NCBI RefSeq assembly: GCF_029844725.1 | Contig: NZ_JAOCKJ010000004.1 | Location: 310,001 to 374,000, forward strand | Length of the DNA: 64,000 bases | Reading direction: 5' to 3' | Source of the DNA: Pantoea sp. GD03673 | GTDB lineage: Bacteria > Pseudomonadota > Gammaproteobacteria > Enterobacterales > Enterobacteriaceae | The notes under the pieces: model-generated | Seen by the model: the letters and a program-made list of their open reading frames with translations, nothing else | Databases searched by the model: none | What the model was told of the DNA's origin: nothing | Shown: one piece after another, positions 1 through 9,408 of the stretch | How the letters are laid out: every line of letters starts with the position of its first letter | How positions within the stretch are numbered: position 1 is the stretch's first letter | Translations under genes and position numbers: made by a program

Positions 1-121
1 GATTTATGCCCCCCCTGCGGTTGAAGGAATTGAACTGAACACGCTGGGCTGGTTTGATTTCAGCCGCGCATGGATTCCGCCGCCCATTGATCCGCCAGGC
101 AGCTGTTCAGCAGCGGACTAA
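1..121 (+). CDS. ybaE: C-terminal end of a YbaE/SgrR-type solute-binding regulator (partial)
   Basis: An open frame enters from the left edge (first full codon at base 2) and stops with TAA at 119-121. Its last 39 residues include [13 protein letters not shown], which resembles the C-terminal end of SgrR-family proteins (a DNA-binding head fused to a periplasmic solute-binding-like domain). In E. coli the gene next to queC is ybaE, a member of this family, so gene order supports the call. Only the tail is visible and nothing can be said of its ligand. Identification rests on a short motif plus context. Confidence 0.65.
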   Translation, partial: IYAPPAVEGIELNTLGWFDFSRAWIPPPIDPPGSCSAAD

Positions 122-162
122 GGCATTACCATAAGCACAAAATTAATGATCAGGAAAACACC

Positions 163-858
163 ATGAAACGCGCTGTTGTAGTTTTCAGCGGTGGACAAGA
201 CTCCACTACCTGCCTGATTCAGGCTTTACAGCTTTATGATGAAGTCCACTGCGTCACTTTTGACTATGGACAACGCCACCGGGAAGAGATCGAGGTGGCC
301 CGCGATCTGGCGATTACCCTGGGTGCGCGTGCGCATAAAGTGCTGGACGTGACCATGCTGAACGAACTCGCCGTCAGCAGCCTGACGCGGGATAATATTC
401 CGGTGCCGGCTTACAATCCTGAGGCCAGTGGATTACCCAGCACTTTCGTACCGGGACGGAATATTCTCTTTCTGACGCTGGCCTCGGTTTACGCCTATCA
501 GGTAGAAGCGGAAGCGGTCATCACCGGCGTCTGCGAAACCGACTTTTCTGGCTATCCCGATTGCCGCGATGAGTTTGTTAAAGCGCTGAACCACGCGGTG
601 TCACTTGGCATGGCGCGTGATGTCCGTTTTGAGACGCCGCTGATGTGGCTCAATAAAGCGGAAACCTGGGCACTGGCCGATTACTGGCAGCAACTTGCAC
701 TGGTACGCGAGCAGACGCTGACCTGCTATAACGGTGTGAAAGGTGATGGATGTGGTGAGTGTGCTGCCTGTCATTTACGCGCCAAGGGCTTACAGGGTTA
801 TCTCAACGATCGCACTGCCGTCATGGCAGCGATGAAAGCGAAGAGCGGCCTTAACTAA
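163..858 (+). CDS. queC: 7-cyano-7-deazaguanine synthase QueC
   Basis: QueC converts 7-carboxy-7-deazaguanine to preQ0 with ATP and ammonia, a cytoplasmic step in making queuosine, the modified base in the wobble position of some tRNAs. The 231-residue protein has the PP-loop ATP-pyrophosphatase motif SGGQDS at residues 9-14 and a C-terminal zinc site of Cys188, Cys197, Cys200 and Cys203. The length is that of the family. A CAGGA ribosome-binding site precedes ATG 163. It is transcribed in the same direction as the upstream ybaE-type gene and converges on fadM. The window also carries queA and tgt (about 38-40 kb), so three steps of the queuosine route lie here. Confidence 0.97.
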   Translation: MKRAVVVFSGGQDSTTCLIQALQLYDEVHCVTFDYGQRHREEIEVARDLAITLGARAHKVLDVTMLNELAVSSLTRDNIPVPAYNPEASGLPSTFVPGRNILFLTLASVYAYQVEAEAVITGVCETDFSGYPDCRDEFVKALNHAVSLGMARDVRFETPLMWLNKAETWALADYWQQLALVREQTLTCYNGVKGDGCGECAACHLRAKGLQGYLNDRTAVMAAMKAKSGLN

Positions 859-870
859 GGCTGCCAGCGT

Positions 871-900
871 GGCGGCAAAGTCATCCGGTTTGCCGCCTTT
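871..900 (+). terminator. Terminator-like hairpin between queC and fadM
   Basis: A perfect 9-base-pair stem (GGCGGCAAA at 871-879 with TTTGCCGCC at 889-897) encloses a 9-base loop and is followed by TTT. It sits 13 bases after the queC stop and just before the convergent fadM stop, so it may end transcripts from both sides. The T-run is short. Confidence 0.6.
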
Positions 901-908
901 CTATCAGC

Positions 909-1307
909 TCATACCATCAGGCGCATCAGCCGCTCACGTAACGCCCCTTCCAGCGCAACTGCCTTCTGGGTCCGCAAATCAATACAGACAAATGTGAGGG
1001 CGGCATCGGCCACCACGGTCTCCTGGCCCGCCAGCAAAACCCGCTGGGCAATGATGCCGCTTCTGCCATTTAACTGCGTAATCTCACTGTCGATACTCAG
1101 TACGTCGCCCAGTACTGCCGGGCGACGGTAATTGATGTTGATGTTGACCACCACAAAAGCCAGTTTCTGTTCCTGCAACCAGTGGAAGGCCTCAACCTCT
1201 TCCAGCCATTGCCAGCGAGCCTCCTCAAGAAACTCAAGATAGCGCGCATTGTTGACGTGCTGATAGACATCCAGATGATAGCCGCGCACTTTTATGGTGG
1301 TCTGCAT
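909..1307 (-). CDS. fadM: Long-chain acyl-CoA thioesterase FadM
   Basis: A single hot-dog-fold thioesterase that hydrolyses long-chain acyl-CoA; in E. coli FadM acts on unusual intermediates of fatty-acid beta-oxidation. The motif DVYQHVNNARYLEF near the N-terminus carries the catalytic Asp and the hot-dog helix signature. Two in-frame ATGs (1313 and 1307) lie close together. The AGGAG site is 3 bases from the first and 9 from the second, and the second gives MQTTIKVRGYHLD, the start seen in E. coli FadM, so 1307 (132 residues) is preferred. It has a neighbour of its own orientation upstream, ybaV, but with a 100-base gap. Confidence 0.93.
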   Translation of the reverse strand: MQTTIKVRGYHLDVYQHVNNARYLEFLEEARWQWLEEVEAFHWLQEQKLAFVVVNININYRRPAVLGDVLSIDSEITQLNGRSGIIAQRVLLAGQETVVADAALTFVCIDLRTQKAVALEGALRERLMRLMV

Positions 1308-1407
1308 GTTCATGCTCTCCTGCTGCTGTGAGTTAACTGGTTGGACCTGTTCACTTTAGCAGAGTCGTCTGTTTATCGTGGGTTAAGCATCACAGATGTG
1401 TACTGCT

Positions 1408-1758
1408 TCACAATTTCAGCCGGGCCGCATTTCGCTCTATCAGCGCATTGCCGATGCCTGGCACTTCACTGAGTTGCTGAACCGCGCTAAAGGGTCCGTA
1501 CTGATCGCGGTAGTTCACAATCGCCTGTGCTTTTTTCAGCCCTACGCCATTCATGGCGGCAGAGAGCTCTTCCGCTGTCGCTTCATTAATGCTGACCTGC
1601 TCCTGCAGAGGCGGCACGGCTGCCGCCGGCTTCGACGCAGGTGAGCTCTGCGAGACAGCTGAACTGGCAGGTTCAGGTGCCGCAGAGACGCTGCTGTGAC
1701 AGAGTGCGCCGCCCAGCGCGAGCGAGAGATAAAAGGCAATGAGTTTAGGTTTAGCCAT
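1408..1758 (-). CDS. ybaV: Exported helix-hairpin-helix (ComEA-like) protein YbaV
   Basis: A 116-residue protein with an N-terminal signal peptide (hydrophobic stretch ending near SSVSAA) and, in the C-terminal half, a helix-hairpin-helix fold recognisable by NGVGLKKAQAIVNYR and VPGIGNALIERN. This domain is shared with ComEA, the periplasmic DNA-binding protein of competence. Whether YbaV binds incoming DNA is not established from the sequence. A longer frame reaches base 1821, but AAGGAG lies 9 bases before ATG 1758 and only that start puts the signal peptide at the N-terminus. The gene follows ppiD on the same strand, separated by a terminator. Confidence 0.9.
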   Translation of the reverse strand: MAKPKLIAFYLSLALGGALCHSSVSAAPEPASSAVSQSSPASKPAAAVPPLQEQVSINEATAEELSAAMNGVGLKKAQAIVNYRDQYGPFSAVQQLSEVPGIGNALIERNAARLKL

Positions 1759-1841
1759 GCTGTGTTTCTCCTTGTGTGTAAACAGCAACGACAGAGTGGC
1801 ACTACGGCGTAAAAGGCTCAAAAGCGGGATTACAGAAATGG

Positions 1842-1864
1842 AAAAGGCCGCGAATGCGGCCTTT
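1842..1864 (-). terminator. ppiD terminator
   Basis: A 9-base-pair stem (AAAGGCCGC with GCGGCCTTT, loop GAAT) follows the ppiD stop on the minus strand. Read on that strand it runs into TTTTCC, as expected for an intrinsic terminator. It separates ppiD from ybaV. Confidence 0.75.
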
Positions 1865-1898
1865 GATTGTTACAGTCGTTGCGTAAATTTTGCGAGGC

Positions 1899-3767
1899 TT
1901 ACTGCATTTGTGCGGCAGCGCCGTACTTAATTTTGGCCTCTTTACGCAGGTTTTGCAGTAACGCTTCAAACGTCAGCTGCGCATTATTCTGCGTGACGCC
2001 TTTGATCATCTCGTCAATCTGCGCCTGCGGCATGCTGCCAGTTTTCACTTTATCAACGGCCACCAGCACCACATTGCCCTGCATATCTTCGCTGACACCC
2101 CATGAAGGCTTGTTGTCTGCAGGCTGAGGGAGATTAAAGGCGGCCTGTGCTACCGGATCCTGCGCATTGCGGTCAACGGTTTTGCTGGCGCTCAGCGTCA
2201 GGCCTGCCGCAGCCAGTGCATCCTGCTTGCCAGCCTTGAGATCGGCCAGCAGTTTATCGGCCTGTGCTTTAGCCTGCTGCGTCGCTTTGTCATGCTTCAG
2301 CGTATCCGTAATTTGCGCTTTAACCTGCTCCAGCGGTTTTACCGCTTCCGGTTTGTGCTCGCTGATACGCAGTACAAAGGCACGGTCGCCATCGACAGTG
2401 ATGATATCGGAGTTGTTGCCCGGTGCACCGTTTTGACCGACCAGACCACCGTTGAAGATCGCCTGCTTCACCGCATCAAAGTTAAGTGCGTCTGGCAGCG
2501 TGTCCTGACTGAACCAGCCGGTCTCTTTCGCTTTCAGACCAGACGCCTGCTCGGCACCTGCCAGTGACTCATTGTCATTGCTGGCCGCTTCGCTGACTTT
2601 CTGTTGCAGTTTGTAGAAGGCATCAACGCCCTTCTCCTGTTTCACTTTCGCTGCAACAGTCGTGCGAACCTCATCCAGTGGCTTAACCTGTTCTGGCTGA
2701 ATATCGTCGAGACGAACAACCAGGAAGCCCACTGAAGATTTGATCACGCCTGACATCTGGCCTTTTTCAGTCAGACCCGCATTTTTCAGCTCATCGGGCG
2801 TCGTTGACGGTTCCAGCCAGCCCATATCCCCGCCCTTACGCGCAGAGATAGGGTCGATTGATTTGGCTTTCGCCACATCCGCAAAGCTGGCGCCACCTTT
2901 CAGCTGAGCCAGTACCGCATTGGCATCCGCTTCAGTTTTAGTCTGAATGACGCTGTAGCGATTACGCTGTGGTTGCGAATAGTCTGCTTTATGCTGGTCG
3001 TACCAGGCCTGAACATCTGCTTCGCTGGCATCCTGCTGCATGCTGGCGGCATCCATCAGGATGTAGCTGACGCGGAACTGTTCCGGTGCCATAAAGCTGC
3101 TTTTATGCTGCTGATAATACTGGCTGATTTCGTCATCGGTGACGGTTTGTTTCGCCGCCAGGGCATTAACGTCCAGCGTCGCCTGACGAATATCACGCTG
3201 CTGTGAAACCAGGTCCACCAGTTTGCTGGCTTCGCCTTTCAGCGTGAAGTCGGTGTTCGCCACGGCATTGATCAGCTGCTGATTAGAGAGTTGCTTACGC
3301 AGCGCTTCGGCATACTGGTCTGCGCTGAAACGCATGTTGCCGATCACCGCCAGATATTTAGCATTGTCGAATTTGCCGTTGGTCTGGAAAGCCTGCTGTT
3401 CGAAGATAGCCTGCTTAACCTGATCATCACTGATACTGAGGTGAAGATCTTTGATGTAGCTGTCGAGCAGCGCCTGATCGATTAACTGCGACAGCGCCTG
3501 CTGACGGATCTGCTGCATGTAGCCATCGTTGCTGGCCAGTTGAGAGAACTGGTCGCCCAGCATCTGCTGCTGACGACTGCGCTCACTGTTGAATGCCTGC
3601 TCCAGCTGTCCCCGGCTAATCTCCTGACCGTTAACTTTGGCCGCATAATCGTTATTGCCGCCAATCAGATAGTTGCCAACGCCTGTCAGCACAAAGGAGA
3701 CGATAATCAGTCCCAGAATAATCTTGAGCACGACATGGTTCGACGCCGCGCGTAAATTGTCCATCAT
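1899..3767 (-). CDS. ppiD: Periplasmic folding chaperone PpiD
   Basis: PpiD is anchored in the inner membrane and helps newly exported proteins fold as they leave the SecYEG channel. The 622-residue protein starts MMDNLRAA, has one membrane segment at about residues 13-34, and places the rest in the periplasm: a SurA-like N-terminal chaperone region, a parvulin domain at about 265-360 (KGGDMGWLEPSTTPDELKNAG and SSVGFLVVRLDDI) and a C-terminal helical part. The E. coli protein is 623 residues and aligns throughout. The E. coli PpiD parvulin domain is regarded as inactive as a prolyl isomerase; the same is likely here. It sits downstream of hupB as in E. coli. Confidence 0.97.
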   Translation of the reverse strand: MMDNLRAASNHVVLKIILGLIIVSFVLTGVGNYLIGGNNDYAAKVNGQEISRGQLEQAFNSERSRQQQMLGDQFSQLASNDGYMQQIRQQALSQLIDQALLDSYIKDLHLSISDDQVKQAIFEQQAFQTNGKFDNAKYLAVIGNMRFSADQYAEALRKQLSNQQLINAVANTDFTLKGEASKLVDLVSQQRDIRQATLDVNALAAKQTVTDDEISQYYQQHKSSFMAPEQFRVSYILMDAASMQQDASEADVQAWYDQHKADYSQPQRNRYSVIQTKTEADANAVLAQLKGGASFADVAKAKSIDPISARKGGDMGWLEPSTTPDELKNAGLTEKGQMSGVIKSSVGFLVVRLDDIQPEQVKPLDEVRTTVAAKVKQEKGVDAFYKLQQKVSEAASNDNESLAGAEQASGLKAKETGWFSQDTLPDALNFDAVKQAIFNGGLVGQNGAPGNNSDIITVDGDRAFVLRISEHKPEAVKPLEQVKAQITDTLKHDKATQQAKAQADKLLADLKAGKQDALAAAGLTLSASKTVDRNAQDPVAQAAFNLPQPADNKPSWGVSEDMQGNVVLVAVDKVKTGSMPQAQIDEMIKGVTQNNAQLTFEALLQNLRKEAKIKYGAAAQMQ

Positions 3768-3911
3768 GGTATGGCAACACTCCGCTGTAGTGTGAATGTA
3801 AAGCCCGGTCGCAATTCGCCACTGGCTGGCGACTCACGCAACTGCTGGCTTAGCTGGCAGTCTCAATCCGGTCCAGGTCCATCTTACGGCCCGATTCGCA
3901 CCGGTTAAAAC

Positions 3912-3938
3912 AAAAAAGGCACATCTCATTGATGTGCC
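3912..3938 (-). terminator. hupB terminator
   Basis: An 8-base-pair stem (GGCACATC at 3918-3925 with GATGTGCC at 3931-3938, loop TCATT) lies about 75 bases after the hupB stop. On the minus strand it is followed by TTTTTTG. Confidence 0.85.
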
Positions 3939-4014
3939 CGTATGTTACATGAGAACGGGTTAATCGTCCTCTAATCCACTGAAGAAAATGCGTCAATGAA
4001 TCTATTCGTTGTTA

Positions 4015-4287
4015 TTAATTGACAGCGTCTTTCAATGCTTTACCCGCGCGGAAACCGGGTACTTTACCGGCCGGGATGGTGATCTCTTTACCGGTTTGCG
4101 GGTTGCGGCCGGTACGTGCAGCGCGGTCACGTACAGAGAATGTGCCGAAGCCGACCAGAGCCACTTCATCACCCTCTTTCAGAGCATCTGAAACTGAGCC
4201 CATAAATGCATCTAAAACACGTCCTGCTGCAGCTTTAGAAATATCAGCATCGGCAGCAATTTTGTCGATCAATTGTGACTTATTCAC
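4015..4287 (-). CDS. hupB: DNA-binding protein HU, beta subunit
   Basis: HU-beta is a small nucleoid protein that bends and constrains DNA, usually as a heterodimer with HU-alpha. The 90-residue product starts [20 protein letters not shown], has the beta-arm signature [21 protein letters not shown] and ends [12 protein letters not shown], matching E. coli HupB in length and sequence. A frame from ATG 4296 would add three residues, but the GAGGGG site then abuts the start codon. GTG at 4285-4287 lies 9 bases from that site and gives the usual N-terminus, so GTG is chosen. It stands between lon and ppiD with its own terminator. Confidence 0.96.
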   Translation of the reverse strand: MNKSQLIDKIAADADISKAAAGRVLDAFMGSVSDALKEGDEVALVGFGTFSVRDRAARTGRNPQTGKEITIPAGKVPGFRAGKALKDAVN

Positions 4288-4355
4288 TCTCTTCATCCCC
4301 TCTTTTATTATTTCACATCGTACCGGGCTTCCGGCCGGGTACGAACGCGCAGCAA

Positions 4356-4384
4356 GTTATATCAAGCCTGTGGAGCCGAAACAA
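4356..4384 (-). promoter_or_regulatory. Candidate sigma-70 promoter of hupB
   Basis: On the minus strand TTGTTT (4379-4384) and TATAAC (4356-4361) are 17 bases apart, about 70 bases before the hupB GTG. The -10 matches consensus at five of six positions. E. coli hupB has several promoters, so others may exist. Confidence 0.5.
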
Positions 4385-4431
4385 CGGAATTTCTCTGAGA
4401 ACGTCGCGTCGACAGCCACCTAAATTAGCGG

Positions 4432-4470
4432 CACAAAAAAAAGCTGGCAAGCGCCAATTGCCTTGCCAGC
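4432..4470 (-). terminator. lon terminator
   Basis: A stem formed by GCTGGCAAG (from 4443) and CTTGCCAGC (to 4470) lies some 30 bases after the lon stop. Read on the minus strand it runs into a long T-tract (complement of the A-run at 4434-4442). Confidence 0.85.
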
Positions 4471-4501
4471 TCCGCTTTTTAACGGTTTATGCCGTTAATC
4501 A

Positions 4502-6856
4502 CTATTTTGCTGTTGCGACCTGCATGCCGTAAGGCGCATTTTCCAGTGCCAGATTCAGCACCTCTTCAATGCGTTTCACCGGATGGATTTCCAGGTCGGC
4601 AATCACGTTCTGTGGAATTTCTTCCAGGTCGCGCTTGTTGTCGTCCGGGATCAGCACGGTTTTGATGCCACCACGGTGCGCTGCCAGCAGTTTCTCTTTC
4701 AGCCCGCCAATCGGCAGTACCTGACCACGCAGGGTGATCTCACCGGTCATGGCGACATCCGCACGCACCGGGTTACCGGTCAGACAGGAAACCAGCGCGG
4801 TACACATCGCGATACCGGCACTTGGACCATCTTTCGGTGTGGCACCTTCTGGCACGTGAACGTGAATATCACGTTTTTCGTAGAAGTCGCCATTGATGCC
4901 CAGCTTCTCGGCACGGGCACGCACCACGGTCAGCGCAGCCTGAATCGACTCCTGCATCACTTCACCCAGAGAACCGGTGTAAGTCAGCTTGCCTTTACCC
5001 GGCACGCAGGCGGTTTCGATGGTCAGCAGATCGCCGCCCACTTCCGTCCACGCCAGTCCCGTCACCTGACCAACACGGTTTTCACTGTCAGCACGGCCAT
5101 AGTCAAAGCGCTGTACGCCCAGGAAGTCCTTGAGGTTTTCGCCATTGATGGTGATGTGCTTTTTCGTCTTATCCATCAGCAGTGATTTCACCGCCTTACG
5201 GCATAATTTCGACAGCTCACGCTCAAGGCTACGCACCCCGGCTTCACGGGTGTAGTAACGAATAATGCCGATGATCGCACTGTCTTCAACCGTAATTTCG
5301 CTGGCTTTCAGGGCATTGCGTTCAATCTGCTTGGTCAGCAGATGCTGCTTAGCGATATTCAGTTTTTCATCTTCGGTATATCCCGAAAGACGAATCACTT
5401 CCATACGGTCCAGCAGCGGTGCCGGGATGTTCATTGAGTTCGACGTTGCTACAAACATCACATCAGAGAGGTCATAGTCGACTTCCAGATAGTGATCGTT
5501 GAACGCAATGTTCTGCTCAGGATCAAGCACTTCCAGCAGCGCTGACGCAGGATCGCCGCGCATGTCCGAGGACATCTTGTCGATTTCATCCAGCAGGAAC
5601 AGCGGGTTTTTAACCCCGACTTTCGCCATTTTCTGGATTAATTTACCCGGCATGGAGCCGATGTAGGTACGACGGTGACCGCGGATTTCTGCTTCATCAC
5701 GCACGCCACCCAGCGCCATACGCACATATTTACGTCCGGTCGCTTTGGCGATCGACTGACCGAGGGACGTTTTACCTACCCCTGGCGGTCCGACCAGGCA
5801 GAGAATCGGCCCTTTAATTTTGCTGACACGGCTCTGAACCGCAAGATACTCAAGAATACGATCCTTCACGCGCTCAAGGCCGTAATGGTCGGTATCCAGC
5901 GTCTCCTGCGCTTTAAGCAGATCTTTCTTCACTTTGCTGCGCGCGTTCCACGGAACCTGCACCATCCAGTCGATGTAGCCGCGAACGACGGTCGCTTCAG
6001 CGGACATCGGGGACATCATTTTCAGCTTCTGCAGCTCAGCTTCCGCTTTCTCACGCGCTTCTTCCGGCATTTTTGCCGCGTCGATTTTGCGTTTTAACGC
6101 TTCGTACTCGTCAGGCGCATCGTCCATCTCGCCCAGCTCTTTCTGAATCGCCTTCATCTGCTCATTCAGATAGTACTCGCGCTGGCTCTTCTCCATCTGC
6201 TTCTTAACACGGTTTCGAATGCGCTTCTCAACCTGCAGCAGATCGATTTCAGATTCCATCATCGCCATCAGATATTCCAGACGCTCGTTGACGTCGGACA
6301 TCTCCAGCACAGACTGTTTGTCTGCCAGTTTCAGTGGCATATGTGCTGCAACGGTGTCGGCAAGGCGAGCCGCATCGTCAATGTTGTTCAGCGAGGTTAA
6401 AACCTCAGGTGGGATCTTTTTATTGAGTTTGATATAGCCTTCAAACTGATTGATCGCCGTGCGCACCAGAACTTCCTGCTCGCGCTCTTCAATCTCTGGC
6501 GAAACCAGATATTCAGCTTGTGCCACAAAATGGTCACCGTTGTCGGCCAGCGTCGTAATATGGGCGCGCTGTAAACCTTCAACCAGGACTTTGACAGTGC
6601 CATCCGGCAGTTTCAGCATCTGCAGGACTGATGCAACGGTCCCTACTGAAAAGAGATCGTTAATGCCAGGTTCATCCGTTGAAGCCTCTTTCTGTGCGAC
6701 CAGCATGATTTTTTTATCATGATCCATTGCGGCTTCAAGGCACCGAATTGATTTTTCCCGGCCAACAAACAACGGAATTACCATGTGCGGATAAACCACC
6801 ACGTCGCGCAGCGGCAACACGGGGATTTCAATGCGTTCAGAACGCTCAGGATTCAT
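4502..6856 (-). CDS. lon: ATP-dependent Lon protease
   Basis: Lon is a soluble hexameric AAA+ serine protease that destroys misfolded proteins and short-lived regulators. The 784-residue protein has the same length as E. coli Lon. Order: N-terminal substrate-binding region (about 1-300, opening with [20 protein letters not shown]), AAA+ module with Walker [10 protein letters not shown] near residue 356, and a C-terminal protease domain. The catalytic Ser in [12 protein letters not shown] and Lys in [14 protein letters not shown] correspond to Ser679 and Lys722. A sigma-32 promoter lies upstream, so heat induction is expected. It follows clpX on the same strand but behind a terminator and its own promoter. 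Confidence 0.98.
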   Translation of the reverse strand: MNPERSERIEIPVLPLRDVVVYPHMVIPLFVGREKSIRCLEAAMDHDKKIMLVAQKEASTDEPGINDLFSVGTVASVLQMLKLPDGTVKVLVEGLQRAHITTLADNGDHFVAQAEYLVSPEIEEREQEVLVRTAINQFEGYIKLNKKIPPEVLTSLNNIDDAARLADTVAAHMPLKLADKQSVLEMSDVNERLEYLMAMMESEIDLLQVEKRIRNRVKKQMEKSQREYYLNEQMKAIQKELGEMDDAPDEYEALKRKIDAAKMPEEAREKAEAELQKLKMMSPMSAEATVVRGYIDWMVQVPWNARSKVKKDLLKAQETLDTDHYGLERVKDRILEYLAVQSRVSKIKGPILCLVGPPGVGKTSLGQSIAKATGRKYVRMALGGVRDEAEIRGHRRTYIGSMPGKLIQKMAKVGVKNPLFLLDEIDKMSSDMRGDPASALLEVLDPEQNIAFNDHYLEVDYDLSDVMFVATSNSMNIPAPLLDRMEVIRLSGYTEDEKLNIAKQHLLTKQIERNALKASEITVEDSAIIGIIRYYTREAGVRSLERELSKLCRKAVKSLLMDKTKKHITINGENLKDFLGVQRFDYGRADSENRVGQVTGLAWTEVGGDLLTIETACVPGKGKLTYTGSLGEVMQESIQAALTVVRARAEKLGINGDFYEKRDIHVHVPEGATPKDGPSAGIAMCTALVSCLTGNPVRADVAMTGEITLRGQVLPIGGLKEKLLAAHRGGIKTVLIPDDNKRDLEEIPQNVIADLEIHPVKRIEEVLNLALENAPYGMQVATAK

Positions 6857-6938
6857 AGAGCTCTCTCTTTGTTTAATGTCCGCCAGGTGATGGGAACCGC
6901 ATCAGGCAGGTATGCAGTTAAACCCACAGGTATCTGAG

Positions 6939-6967
6939 TATATGGGGATGATTGTCCGACATTCAAC
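6939..6967 (-). promoter_or_regulatory. Sigma-32 (heat-shock) promoter of lon
   Basis: On the minus strand GTTGAAT (6961-6967) and CCCCATATA (6939-6947) are separated by 13 bases. This closely fits the sigma-32 pattern and mirrors the E. coli lon promoter at the same place, about 85-110 bases before ATG 6856. Confidence 0.85.
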
Positions 6968-6987
6968 GTCACAGAGGCGAGAAAAGC

Positions 6988-7014
6988 AAAAGGGGAAACA
7001 TTTTCCCCTTTTTT
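6988..7014 (-). terminator. clpX terminator
   Basis: A stem of AAAAGGGGAAA (6988-6998) with TTTTCCCCTTTT (7001-7012) follows the clpX stop. Read on the minus strand it continues as TTTTGCTTTT. The A/T flanks make it symmetrical, but no plus-strand gene ends here. Confidence 0.75.
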
Positions 7015-7042
7015 AGTAGAGCAGCATGGACGATCTGTTTAA

Positions 7043-8314
7043 TTATTCGCCAGATGCCTGCGCTTCATGCTTACCGTAGATCAACATGGGCTCAGACTGA
7101 CCTTCAATAACTGATTCATCAATCACTACTTTTTCTACGTCGTCCATGGAAGGCAGGTCATACATCGTTTCCAGCAACGCGCCTTCAACGATAGAACGCA
7201 GACCACGCGCACCGGTTTTACGTGACATCGCTTTTTTCGCGATGGCGGTTAACGCCTCGTCACGGAACTCCAGCTCAACACCTTCCAGGTTAAACAGCGC
7301 CTGGTACTGTTTTGTCAGGGCGTTTTTCGGCTCACGCAGGATCTGAATCAGCGCTTCTTCACTCAGCTCGCTCAGCGTCGCTACCACCGGCAGACGACCA
7401 ATGAACTCAGGGATCAGACCAAACTTGATCAAATCTTCAGGTTCACACTGTGAAAGAAGCTCGCCTTCGCTGGCTTTCTGCGATTTCCCTTTCACGGTAG
7501 CGCCGAAGCCGATACCGGATCCGGTTTCCACACGCTGGGAGATCACTTTATCCAGTCCGGCGAATGCACCGCCGCAGATAAACAGAATTTTCGAGGTATC
7601 AACCTGCAAAAATTCCTGCTGCGGATGCTTACGGCCACCCTGCGGTGGAACGGCAGCGACGGTGCCTTCAATCAGCTTAAGCAGTGCCTGCTGAACGCCT
7701 TCACCTGATACGTCACGGGTGATAGACGGGTTGTCAGACTTACGTGAGATTTTGTCGATTTCATCGATGTAAACGATGCCGCGCTGCGCTTTCTGTACGT
7801 CGTAGTCGCACTTCTGGAGCAGTTTCTGGATGATGTTTTCAACGTCTTCACCCACGTAACCGGCTTCAGTCAGCGTGGTGGCGTCAGCCATGGTGAATGG
7901 CACATCCAGCAGGCGCGCCAGCGTTTCTGCCAGCAGCGTTTTACCACTACCGGTCGGACCAATCAGCAGAATGTTACTTTTGCCCAGTTCGATGCCATTG
8001 CTGGTATCGCCATTACGCAGACGCTTGTAGTGGTTGTAAACCGCAACCGCCAGCACTTTCTTCGCTCTTTCCTGACCGATGACATAATCATCGAGGTGAT
8101 GGCGAATTTCGTGCGGGGTTGGCAACGCACTGCGTTCACGATGCGGGGCAACTTCTTTAATCTCTTCGCGAATGATGTCGTTGCACAGGTCAACACATTC
8201 ATCGCAGATATACACTGACGGCCCGGCAATCAGCTTTCGCACTTCATGCTGGCTTTTGCCGCAAAAAGAGCAGTACAGCAACTTCCCTGAACCGTCTTTG
8301 CGCTTATCTGTCAT
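7043..8314 (-). CDS. clpX: ClpX, unfoldase subunit of the ClpXP protease
   Basis: ClpX is an AAA+ hexamer that recognises tagged proteins (for example SsrA-tagged), unfolds them and threads them into ClpP. The 423-residue protein has the N-terminal zinc-binding domain (Cys15, Cys18, Cys37, Cys40), Walker A GPTGSGKT near residue 119, a Walker B ending DEIDK, the RKH pore loop (GGRKHP) and the IGF loop ([10 protein letters not shown]) that docks on ClpP. All parts needed for an active unfoldase are present. It lies 134 bases downstream of clpP on the same strand, the usual arrangement, and is probably co-transcribed with it. Confidence 0.98.
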   Translation of the reverse strand: MTDKRKDGSGKLLYCSFCGKSQHEVRKLIAGPSVYICDECVDLCNDIIREEIKEVAPHRERSALPTPHEIRHHLDDYVIGQERAKKVLAVAVYNHYKRLRNGDTSNGIELGKSNILLIGPTGSGKTLLAETLARLLDVPFTMADATTLTEAGYVGEDVENIIQKLLQKCDYDVQKAQRGIVYIDEIDKISRKSDNPSITRDVSGEGVQQALLKLIEGTVAAVPPQGGRKHPQQEFLQVDTSKILFICGGAFAGLDKVISQRVETGSGIGFGATVKGKSQKASEGELLSQCEPEDLIKFGLIPEFIGRLPVVATLSELSEEALIQILREPKNALTKQYQALFNLEGVELEFRDEALTAIAKKAMSRKTGARGLRSIVEGALLETMYDLPSMDDVEKVVIDESVIEGQSEPMLIYGKHEAQASGE

Positions 8315-8448
8315 CAGTTAACCTCTTCTTGTTCTCAGGCCATACCCGCGTACGGCTCAGGCCGTGCAGAGACGGCCGAAATTCATTCAACCCATAATAG
8401 TACCGTTGTCCTGTTAACTATAGACCAGGGACAACGGTCAGTCGGGTC

Positions 8449-9072
8449 TTATTGGCGATGCGTCAGAATTGAATCGACTAATCCATACTCTACCGCTTCA
8501 TTTGCAGAGAGGAAACGGTCACGCTCAGTATCACGCTCAATTTCTTCCAGCGTTTTACCGGTGTGCTCAGCCATCAGCTCATTCATACGCTGTTTAACTT
8601 TAAGGATTTCACGCGCATGGATTTCAATGTCTGAAGCCTGGCCCTGATAGCCGCCCAGCGGCTGGTGGATCATCACACGTGAGTTTGGCAGACAGAAACG
8701 CTTGCCTTTAGTACCCGCTGTCAGCAGGAACGCGCCCATTGAACAGGCCTGTCCCATACAGATGGTGCTGACATCCGGCTTGATAAATTTCATGGTGTCG
8801 TAGATCGACATACCTGCCGTGATCACGCCGCCCGGAGAGTTGATGTAGAGATAAATATCTTTTTCCGGGTTCTCAGCTTCCAGAAACAGCATCTGCGCAA
8901 CGATCAGATTAGCCATGTGATCTTCAACCTGGCCGGTCAGAAAGATAACGCGCTCTTTAAGCAGACGGGAGTAGATGTCGTAAGAACGCTCACCACGCGA
9001 AGTTTGTTCAACCACCATTGGCACCAGCGCATTGTGCGGTGCAGTATATTCACGATCGCCACTGTATGACAT
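8449..9072 (-). CDS. clpP: ClpP, proteolytic subunit of ClpXP/ClpAP
   Basis: ClpP forms a barrel of two heptameric rings with internal serine-protease sites. The 207-residue product begins [14 protein letters not shown] and equals E. coli ClpP in length. The catalytic triad is visible: Ser in [10 protein letters not shown], His in [12 protein letters not shown] and Asp in [11 protein letters not shown]. The residue before the active-site SMGA is Cys (Ala in E. coli), a mild change. A longer frame reaches 9105, but AGGAG lies 6 bases before ATG 9072 and that start gives the known pro-protein N-terminus. A sigma-32 promoter lies about 150 bases upstream. Confidence 0.97.
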   Translation of the reverse strand: MSYSGDREYTAPHNALVPMVVEQTSRGERSYDIYSRLLKERVIFLTGQVEDHMANLIVAQMLFLEAENPEKDIYLYINSPGGVITAGMSIYDTMKFIKPDVSTICMGQACSMGAFLLTAGTKGKRFCLPNSRVMIHQPLGGYQGQASDIEIHAREILKVKQRMNELMAEHTGKTLEEIERDTERDRFLSANEAVEYGLVDSILTHRQ

Positions 9073-9215
9073 TACCGTCTCCTGGATAAATTTCATTGGC
9101 AACATTCTGTACCGATTCTACGTAAGACGCGCGGGAAACACCACGCGACGCCTTTTCCGACACCTTCAGGACGGTTAATCAGCCAGCCTCACTCTCATTC
9201 CTGCATACTCCCTTG

Positions 9216-9245
9216 TATCTGGGGATACTGCACGCCTGTTTCAAG
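9216..9245 (-). promoter_or_regulatory. Sigma-32 (heat-shock) promoter of clpP-clpX
   Basis: On the minus strand CTTGAAA (9239-9245), a 14-base spacer and CCCCAGATA (9216-9224) match the sigma-32 consensus almost perfectly. It points at clpP. The rest of the 336-base clpP-tig gap holds only the tig terminator. Confidence 0.88.
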
Positions 9246-9353
9246 CATAACAATCTTTTCCCTGTTCGCTAACCCGGAAAAAGCGATGCGTGAATAATTT
9301 GCCTGTTTATTAAGCAAATAGCGGCGAAGAATAGCGTTCTGAACGCAAAATAC

Positions 9354-9384
9354 AAAAAAGCCCGCGACTTTTCAGTCACGGGCT
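9354..9384 (-). terminator. tig terminator
   Basis: Stem AGCCCGCGACT (9359-9369) with AGTCACGGGCT (9374-9384), one G-T pair, loop TTTC. On the minus strand it is followed by TTTTTTGTA. It starts 25 bases after the tig stop. Confidence 0.88.
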
Positions 9385-9408
9385 TAGCACAGACGGTTAA
9401 CTGCGTGA

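Noticed and set aside
6857-7042. A small RNA (SraA-like) between clpX and lon, as listed in E. coli
   Set aside because: The gap holds the clpX terminator and the lon sigma-32 promoter; I see no separate promoter-terminator pair to support an RNA gene.
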